Positions 6,025-11,181 of a DNA stretch of 11,181 bases are shown here, piece after piece. Within the stretch, counting starts at the first letter, position 1, and every line of letters starts with the position of its first letter. The stretch comes from an uncultured Collinsella sp. (GTDB taxonomy: Bacteria > Actinomycetota > Coriobacteriia > Coriobacteriales > Coriobacteriaceae): positions 1 through 11,181 of the forward strand of contig URRN01000062.1 of assembly GCA_900550185.1 (NCBI GenBank). The letters are read 5' to 3'. The translations under genes were made by a program, and so were the position numbers. The notes under the pieces are model-generated. The model worked only from the letters and a program-made list of their open reading frames with translations. It ran no database searches and was not told the DNA's origin.

Positions 6025-6846
6025 ATGGACACCACCTTCAGCCACATCAAAGCCGTGTTCTGCGATATCGACGGCACGCTGCTCACGAGCCAGCACACGG
6101 TGTCCCCGCGCACCGTGGCGGCGATCCACGCCCTGCGCGAGCGCGGCGTGCTCTTTGGCCTGTGCACCGGGCGCGACGCCCAGGCGACCGAGGCCATGTT
6201 TGGGTTCTGGGGTATCGAAGGCCTGGTAGACGTGCTGGTGGGCTGCGGCGGCGCCGAAGTCATCGATCGTGCGCACGGCATCAACGAGCTGAGCTACCCG
6301 CTACCGGGCGAGACCATCGCGCACATCTGCGAGCACATGGCAGGCCTGCCGGCAACGCCCGTTTGCCCTCGGGACGGCGTGCTCTATGTGCCCGAGAGCA
6401 ATGCATGCGTCGAGCACCTGTCGCGTGTCGACGGCGTGCCCTACAAGGTGGTCGACTTTGCCGAGTTTTTGCGCGAGCCGCAGACCAAGGTGATGTTTAC
6501 CATGGCGCCCGAGGTGATGCCGCAGGTCATCGAACGGGCGTCGACGTTCGCCGACGATACCGTTAAGGCGGCGGCTCTGCAGACCACGCAGCGGCTCTAC
6601 GAGTTCATGGATCCGCGCGTGTCCAAGACGCGCGGCCTTGTGCGCGTGGCGGAGCTCAACGGCATGGAGCTCCAGGACATCTGCGTGTTTGGCGATGCGG
6701 ACAACGACACCTGCATGGTGGCTGACGCCGGCGTGGGTGTGGCCATGGCAAACGGCAGCGACGCCACCCGTGCCGCTGCCGATTTTGTAACCGCGAGCAA
6801 CGACAAAGACGGCATCGCGATCTTTATCGAGGAACATCTGCTGTAG
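6025..6846 (+). CDS. Cof-type HAD-superfamily phosphatase
   Basis: The 273-residue product starts at ATG 6025, five bases after AGAAAGG (6013-6019). All four HAD motifs are present: DIDGTL (Asp14 nucleophile, Asp16 acid/base), Thr48 in LCTGR, Lys201 in SKTRGL, and GDADND (223-228; Asp224 and Asp228 bind Mg2+). The cap between about residues 80 and 195 is of the C2B type, and total length is typical of the Cof/YidA group. These cytoplasmic enzymes dephosphorylate sugar phosphates, FMN or pyridoxal phosphate; the substrate cannot be predicted from sequence. The ending, GVGVAMANGSDATRAAADFVT, is characteristic of the group. It appears to be a single-gene unit, with a type II repeat (copy C) just after the stop. 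Confidence 0.93.
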   Translation: MDTTFSHIKAVFCDIDGTLLTSQHTVSPRTVAAIHALRERGVLFGLCTGRDAQATEAMFGFWGIEGLVDVLVGCGGAEVIDRAHGINELSYPLPGETIAHICEHMAGLPATPVCPRDGVLYVPESNACVEHLSRVDGVPYKVVDFAEFLREPQTKVMFTMAPEVMPQVIERASTFADDTVKAAALQTTQRLYEFMDPRVSKTRGLVRVAELNGMELQDICVFGDADNDTCMVADAGVGVAMANGSDATRAAADFVTASNDKDGIAIFIEEHLL

Positions 6847-6850
6847 CGTT

Positions 6851-6896
6851 GAGGCAGAATCACCACAAAGGGGACAGGTGCCTTTGTGGTGGCCTC
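6851..6896. repeat. Type II palindromic repeat, copy C
   Basis: The stem CACCACAAAGG (6861-6871) with CCTTTGTGGTG (6881-6891) has loop GGACAGGTG. An outer five-base stem, GAGGC (6851-6855) with GCCTC (6892-6896), extends it past an AGAAT bulge. It starts five bases after the HAD stop. Unlike copies A and B it has no T-run, so termination here would be weak or of another kind. Confidence 0.82.
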
Positions 6897-7350
6897 AGGC
6901 GACTTAGGCGAATTGATACCGAAAATCTGCGCGCAAATTCAAATATAGGTGTCTGAACATCACGCTTCTAACCACCGATGAGTTAAAGATATTCTCATCA
7001 GTTTGGAAGGATATTCCTTCCGGTTAATGACCTACTGCTCACGGTCGATTTTCGACCGTGAGCGGGATGTTTGCTCTTGAGCAAAAATTTGTGCAAATAA
7101 ATCTAAAGCCATTAAAAAATGATGGGCAACTAAATTACCAGTAGAAACAAAAATAGATAGCGAATAAACGAAGGTAAATCCGGGCATATGTCAAGAGAAT
7201 TGACAATTCACTACAAAACTATCGGTTTTTTTGCCCCGATGTTCAAACAATCGTTACAATATTCACTACTAAGTGTGCGCAATTACGGGTTGCGCAGATA
7301 CGCTTGATAGTGAAAGAGCAAGATCGCGGTCTCTTGGGGAGGAGACATCG
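6897..7350. other. AT-rich, hairpin-rich intergenic region before the pilus operon
   Basis: About 450 bases with no supportable gene, markedly more AT-rich than the surrounding genes. A run of hairpins covers 6977-7085: GATGAG/CTCATC (6977-6999), GGAAGGA/TCCTTCC (7005-7021), GCTCACGGTCGA with its complement (7037-7063, three-base loop) and TTTGCTC/GAGCAAA (7070-7085). After an A-rich stretch come a TGTCAA-N5-TTGACA dyad (7189-7205), a nine-base direct repeat ATTCACTAC (7206-7214 and 7261-7269) and the candidate promoter at 7231-7260. A leader hairpin, TGCGCAA/TTGCGCA (7276-7296), and the ribosome binding site follow. This looks like a regulatory region for the pilus genes. Confidence 0.6.
7231..7260 (+). 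promoter_or_regulatory. Candidate promoter of the pilus operon
   Basis: TTGCCC (7231-7236) and TACAAT (7255-7260) are separated by 18 bp. The -10 is good and the -35 moderate. A transcript starting near 7267 would carry a 5' hairpin (7276-7296) and an 84-base leader. The TTGACA at 7200-7205 has no matching -10 and may instead be half of an operator. Confidence 0.4.
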
Positions 7351-10300
7351 ATGAAAGCAAATTCAGACAAATATAAGCAGAGTAATAAAGCGACGCGCCG
7401 TGTACTGGCAGGCGTTTTGTGCGGAGCCTCCGTTTTGAGCCTGGTACTGTCGCTCGTCATGCCTCCGATCTCGCAGGCCATTGCCAACGATAGCCAGGCG
7501 GTTGCCGCCGAGGAGTCCGCCGCGGACGAGGGTTCTTTGGGCGAGGGTGCCGGTGCGGACAACGCTACTGGGGATGCCAAAAAACAGAATAGTGACGAGA
7601 CCGAGAACGGCGAAACCTCTGGTGGCGCTGTCGCGACGGGCCTGTCGTCCGATGACGCGGGAGCCAAAAGTGCCGAGCAGCCTGCCGAAGACGACACTAA
7701 TGATGAAGACGCAATCGCGCCTGCTACAGAGAATGAATCAGATTATGAAATTCGCAACGCGGCAGAGCTGAGCTCAAAGCTCCTTAACGAGAAACTGCGT
7801 GATGGAGACGGCGTTGCTACTTTTAAGCTTACGGCCGATATCGACTATAACGATGAGATTAGGCTCGAACAGTCCAGCGACAATCTCATCAATATCACCT
7901 TGAACTTAAATGGTCACAAGATAAAGCAGGATAGTGCTGGCAAGCCTCTGTTTGATATTGCTAAGGGCGCGACGCTTACGGTCGTGGACGACGTGGACTC
8001 TGGACACATTCAGGAGACTGTTCGCGACGGCGAGCAGCTACAAGATAAGGGCGAGAAGCTGACAGCTGGCAATTATGGCAAGACGGCAAAGATGTCTTAT
8101 GACAATAATGGCATTCCGACTGGACTTACCTATTACGTAACCAAATCGACTGCAAGTGGTGCAGGTACCACCGAGAAGATCTGTGAGCACACGGCGACTA
8201 TTCAGGGCGCAATTGTTGGAGTCACCAAGAACTCCACGATGAGGCTCATTAACGTTTACCAAGGCGGCAAGTTTAACCTTCAGGGCGGTACACTTACGCA
8301 GAAAGAGGGCTGCAATGTCGGCAGTCTCATCTATGCCGAGAACGGTTCCACCGTCAAAATGAGCGGTGGCTACGTATGCGGTGCCTCTGCGGGAACTGAC
8401 GGTGCTGGCATTAAAGTAACTAATTATAATGGTGGTGCTGCTTCGACCCTCAATCTGACCGGCGGTGTTATCGCTGCAAATTACGCACCCAATGGCGGCG
8501 GTGTGTACTCGGCTTACTCGAAAGTTTCTATTTCTGAAAACGCTGTCATTTCGGGCAACGCGACATTCAATGGGGCAAACGATCAGGCTGGCTATGGCGG
8601 CGGTATTATGGTCGTAGGCGGAAGCGTCGCTGTTTCCGGCGGCTATATCACGAATAATAAAATGGCTAAATTCTGCGGCGAAGACGGCGATGGTTGCCAT
8701 GGCGGTGCTGGGCTTGCCGCAAATAATGGCGCTCATGTCACCATTTCCGGTGGCCAGATTACCGGCAACTATTCCGAGGAAGCTGGCGGCGGCGTTTACG
8801 TTACCAATCTTCATCAATCAGGTATGGCATGGCTCAACATTACGGGAGGAAATATTGCCTCTAACGTGAGCTACCGATCTGAAGGTGCCGGCATCCGAGT
8901 GGGCCAGAGGGTTGACGCGATGATAAGTGGAGCGTCAAAAGTTAGCCCAGTCTACATCACTAATAACCACTGCATGTCTCGCTTTGACTGGGGCGGTGGT
9001 GGCATCTTCGTCCAGGGCGATTCGAATGACGCATCTAATGCTGGCAGGCTCTTTGTGTACAACTCGTACATTAGCGCCAATACAGCTGGCGGCTACGGCG
9101 GTGGCGTTGCAGTCTGCCCGACGGGCAAGACGTTGGTAACGAACACTGAGGGCACGGCAATCTTTGGCAATTCGTCTGCTGGCGATCAGTATGATGTCGA
9201 AGAACATAAAAACCATGCTTACAGCCAAACGGACAATACCGGCAATGACGTTACGCCCCATCTTTCAGGTGGTGGCCATGAAAAGAATCAAGATAGTGAT
9301 GCATACAATTCGAAGGTGTTTCGCGAGAGCGGTCATGCCGATTTCTTCCTTGCGGCAAAGGCTGGCCATTCTGATCCGATTGCGGCAGTAATCGGCAAGA
9401 TGCTCGGCGGCGGAGATGCCAAGTATTCGGGAAGCAAAGAACGCAGTGATAACAAAGAACTCAGTGATAACAAAGAAATCTATGAGGCTATCACTATCCC
9501 TGCCAATGGCGGTGTGAAGATTTATCGGAGCGTCGGTCTGACTTCGGGTGTTCAAGTTGGAAGTACCGAAGCGAATAATGCACAGAAGTTTGCTAAAACC
9601 TTCATCACAGGCAACTATTCCTGGGATCATGGTGGCGGCATCATGTCGAATGGCGACCTGTATCTGGGCCAGCCTGAGGACACATATGTCTACCCAAGTC
9701 TTAAGCTAAAGGCGACCAAGGAGCTGTCCGGCCGTGACCTCAAAAACGGGGAATTCGCCTTTACGGTCTACCGCAAGGACTCGAAGGATCCTTTCACAAA
9801 TGGGGCATTCAATCGTGATGCTTGCACTGAGGTGGGAACTGCAAATAATGATGCAAACGGCAACATCACGTTTGACCTTGGTGAGCAGTTCGCAGCGAGC
9901 GGTGCAGCTAACACGATTACATACTACTTGGTTGAAAATACTGGCGAGGATTCCGACATCACGTATGACTCCGCTGTGTACGAGATTGCGGTAAAGGCTA
10001 GAGATACCCAGACCTCGCTTATGTCTGTTTCGAAAAAAGAAAATCCAAACGAGGAAAAACAGCTCGTCATTCACAACTACACGATTGAAAACGTCAGTGT
10101 TACCAAGCGCGAATTCGATAAGTCGTCCGGAACGTGGATCAACGTAAAACAGTGGAACGACGTAAAGCAGGACGGAGGCTATTATCGTATTGGCGGCGCC
10201 GAAGGCCCTGCGACCTTTACAAACAGTTGCACTCAGTACACCTCCACCGGCTCCTGGACTCCTAAGGCGACTAAGGTCGTTAAGGGTGGCGAGATGAAGG

Positions 10301-10863
10301 AGTTTACGCTCGAGTTTGCGGATAACGAGGACTTTAATAACGCTAAGAAGGTTAATACGACGGCTGGCGGCAACGAGCCCCAGACTCTGGGCTTCGGCGA
10401 GATTAATTACACGCTTGATAATCTTACCAAGGGTGAGGACGCCACCGGCCGCGGTGCAAACGAAACCTTCACCTATTACGTCCGTGAACAGCCGCCGACC
10501 ACGCCGTTCACGAACTACACGTACGACGAGTCGGTCTACAAGATTACGGTCAACGCAACTGATCAGTCTAATAAGACGATCAAGTGCGAAGTAACTTACA
10601 CCAAGATTGTCGATGCCGATGGCGAGGAAATCCCCGAGGCCAAGCAAAAGGCGGTCGACTACGTTCCCGTTAAGGATGAAGCAACTGGTAAGAACCAGAG
10701 TGTCCCGGTCTTCACCAACACCTACTCAACTACTTTGCCCCTTTCTGGTATGTCAGGCGTCACTCTGACGTACCTTGCCGGCGCGGCGGTGCTTTGCGCT
10801 GCTGCGGCCTGGATGCACATTCGTCGCAAGGCGAATGCGAAGGGAGGTGAGCGTCGTGAATAA
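7351..10863 (+). CDS. Sortase-anchored surface protein: beta-helix head plus pilin isopeptide domains (probable pilus tip/adhesin)
   Basis: ATG 7351 is preferred to the earlier in-frame ATG at 7273 because GGAGG (7338-7342) precedes it and a signal peptide begins at once. The 1170-residue product starts with a basic stretch, a hydrophobic core (18-38) and a likely cleavage after SQAIA (45). Residues 46-130 are acidic and low-complexity. Residues about 132-600 form a right-handed parallel beta-helix, with repeated turns GGGV/GAGI at 350, 382, 416, 451, 479, 511, 548 and 583. A polar insertion (600-745) is followed by one more coil (HGGGIM, 760-765). Two FctA/Spy0128-like isopeptide domains follow: 783-912 (Lys785/787/790, Glu862, Asn909) and about 970-1125 (Lys972/975, Glu1046, Asn1123 in FTNTY). 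The end is a sorting signal, LPLSG (1129-1133), a membrane helix and IRRK. The protein would be covalently attached by a sortase. A tip or ancillary pilin role is inferred from the domain order and the overlap with the next pilin gene. Confidence 0.9.
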   Translation: MKANSDKYKQSNKATRRVLAGVLCGASVLSLVLSLVMPPISQAIANDSQAVAAEESAADEGSLGEGAGADNATGDAKKQNSDETENGETSGGAVATGLSSDDAGAKSAEQPAEDDTNDEDAIAPATENESDYEIRNAAELSSKLLNEKLRDGDGVATFKLTADIDYNDEIRLEQSSDNLINITLNLNGHKIKQDSAGKPLFDIAKGATLTVVDDVDSGHIQETVRDGEQLQDKGEKLTAGNYGKTAKMSYDNNGIPTGLTYYVTKSTASGAGTTEKICEHTATIQGAIVGVTKNSTMRLINVYQGGKFNLQGGTLTQKEGCNVGSLIYAENGSTVKMSGGYVCGASAGTDGAGIKVTNYNGGAASTLNLTGGVIAANYAPNGGGVYSAYSKVSISENAVISGNATFNGANDQAGYGGGIMVVGGSVAVSGGYITNNKMAKFCGEDGDGCHGGAGLAANNGAHVTISGGQITGNYSEEAGGGVYVTNLHQSGMAWLNITGGNIASNVSYRSEGAGIRVGQRVDAMISGASKVSPVYITNNHCMSRFDWGGGGIFVQGDSNDASNAGRLFVYNSYISANTAGGYGGGVAVCPTGKTLVTNTEGTAIFGNSSAGDQYDVEEHKNHAYSQTDNTGNDVTPHLSGGGHEKNQDSDAYNSKVFRESGHADFFLAAKAGHSDPIAAVIGKMLGGGDAKYSGSKERSDNKELSDNKEIYEAITIPANGGVKIYRSVGLTSGVQVGSTEANNAQKFAKTFITGNYSWDHGGGIMSNGDLYLGQPEDTYVYPSLKLKATKELSGRDLKNGEFAFTVYRKDSKDPFTNGAFNRDACTEVGTANNDANGNITFDLGEQFAASGAANTITYYLVENTGEDSDITYDSAVYEIAVKARDTQTSLMSVSKKENPNEEKQLVIHNYTIENVSVTKREFDKSSGTWINVKQWNDVKQDGGYYRIGGAEGPATFTNSCTQYTSTGSWTPKATKVVKGGEMKEFTLEFADNEDFNNAKKVNTTAGGNEPQTLGFGEINYTLDNLTKGEDATGRGANETFTYYVREQPPTTPFTNYTYDESVYKITVNATDQSNKTIKCEVTYTKIVDADGEEIPEAKQKAVDYVPVKDEATGKNQSVPVFTNTYSTTLPLSGMSGVTLTYLAGAAVLCAAAAWMHIRRKANAKGGERRE
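9436..9471 (+). repeat. 18-base in-frame tandem repeat in the surface protein gene
   Basis: Two adjacent 18-base units (9436-9453 and 9454-9471) match at 17 of 18 bases and a partial third begins (AAAGAAAT). They encode KERSDN/KELSDN/KEI. The repeat lies in the polar insertion between beta-helix coils, so unit gain or loss would stay in frame. Confidence 0.8.
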
Positions 10864-11181
10864 GAAAGTTTGCTCCTTCCCGATCTTGTTTGCGCTGCTC
10901 GCCCTCTTGATCGGCATCTGCGCGGTCGTGTTCCCCGCTTCCGCGCAGGCCGCGCCGACCTCGAACGGCTCCATCACGGTGAGTGGCACCGTAGCGAGCA
11001 GCTACGACGCCTACCAGATCTTTAGCGCCCACGTCATCGACGATGACAACGACGCCAAGATCGCCACCGACCTCGTCTGGGCAAGCGACGCCGTGCGCGA
11101 CGCCGCGCTGCCCGTGCTGCACAGCGCCGGCATGCCCAGCTCCCAGACCACCGCGCAGGAAGCTGCCGAGTGGCTCAACGC
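10856..11181 (+). CDS. Pilin-like secreted protein (partial, probable backbone pilin)
   Basis: GTG 10856 is the start, with AGGGAGG (10841-10847) eight bases before it. It overlaps the end of the upstream gene by 8 bases, so the two are translationally coupled. The visible 108 residues begin MNKKVCSFPILFALLALLIG, a signal peptide with probable cleavage after ASAQA (residue 32). The mature start SNGSITVSGTVASSYDAYQIFSA is the pattern of the first domain of Gram-positive major pilins (GSI-V-G---YD-Y-IF). The next part is consistent with that N-terminal domain. The C-terminal sorting signal lies beyond the window. A class C sortase gene would be expected downstream. The sequence is noticeably more GC-rich than the preceding gene. 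Confidence 0.82.
   Translation, partial: MNKKVCSFPILFALLALLIGICAVVFPASAQAAPTSNGSITVSGTVASSYDAYQIFSAHVIDDDNDAKIATDLVWASDAVRDAALPVLHSAGMPSSQTTAQEAAEWLN

Noticed and set aside
4968..6284. Minus-strand ORF of 438 codons across the MFS gene end and HAD gene start
   Set aside because: It reads through two palindromic repeats and two well-supported plus-strand genes and shows no recognisable domain.
451..6896. CRISPR-like reading of the repeated palindromes
   Set aside because: Copies are kilobases apart, differ in orientation and lie between genes; no regular spacers or cas genes are present.
7067..7144. Small ORF of 25 codons in the AT-rich gap
   Set aside because: No spaced ribosome site, and its first codons lie in hairpin stems. 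It is probably chance in AT-rich DNA.
7273..7350. Upstream in-frame ATG for the surface protein
   Set aside because: It would add 26 polar residues before the signal peptide, overlaps the leader hairpin, and lacks a ribosome site; ATG 7351 has GGAGG at the right distance.
9706..10647. Minus-strand ORF of 313 codons opposite the surface protein gene
   Set aside because: The plus strand has a signal peptide, isopeptide domains and sorting signal in frame; the antisense reading has none of these.

Overview
This is a GC-rich bacterial window with Gram-positive, high-GC features: a sortase-anchored pilus locus, a DUF559-type nuclease-like protein and a MoaC-MobB fusion. The overall style fits Coriobacteriia, most likely Collinsella or a close relative. 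That assignment is recognition of gene style, not a database match.

Layout. Bases 1-302 (minus strand) hold the N-terminal 100 residues of a MATE multidrug exporter, behind a promoter with the 19-bp spacer and central dyad typical of MerR-family activation (343-373). Bases 618-1655 encode a protein with a C-terminal DUF559/Vsr-like PD-(D/E)XK domain. The gene is bracketed by two direct, almost identical copies of a palindromic repeat (451-516 and 1693-1757). Bases 1888-4249 are a two-gene molybdenum-cofactor operon: moaA, then a MoaC-MobB fusion whose ribosome binding site lies inside the end of moaA. An MFS exporter (4515-5801) follows, with a promoter overlapped by a 10-bp inverted repeat and a structured leader with tiny upstream ORFs. 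A Cof-type HAD phosphatase (6025-6846) comes next. After a 500-base AT-rich, hairpin-rich gap, a pilus operon begins at 7351. Its first gene is a 1170-residue beta-helix/isopeptide-domain surface protein with an LPLSG sorting signal. It overlaps by 8 bases a second pilin-like gene that runs off the window end.

Two families of short palindromic repeats punctuate the region. Type I has 17-19 bp arms around a 27-base centre: two direct copies and one inverted. Type II has 11-12 bp arms and a 9-base loop: three copies, each at the 3' end of a gene. Both families share outer arms reading CCAYCACAA/TTGTGRTGG. Two of the type II copies are good intrinsic terminators, and the end of their tail supplies the -35 of the next gene.

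How the genes fit together. MoaA and MoaC catalyse the first two steps of molybdopterin synthesis, and MobB is a GTP-binding helper of guanine-dinucleotide cofactor formation; the remaining moa/moe genes are not here. The MATE and MFS exporters look separately regulated, and the MATE promoter is probably responsive to a ligand-sensing MerR protein. The pilus genes form a surface-adhesion unit whose sortase should lie downstream. No tRNA, rRNA, CRISPR array or complete insertion sequence was seen. The strongest candidates for something undescribed are the palindromic repeat families with the bracketed nuclease gene, and the leader of the MFS exporter.
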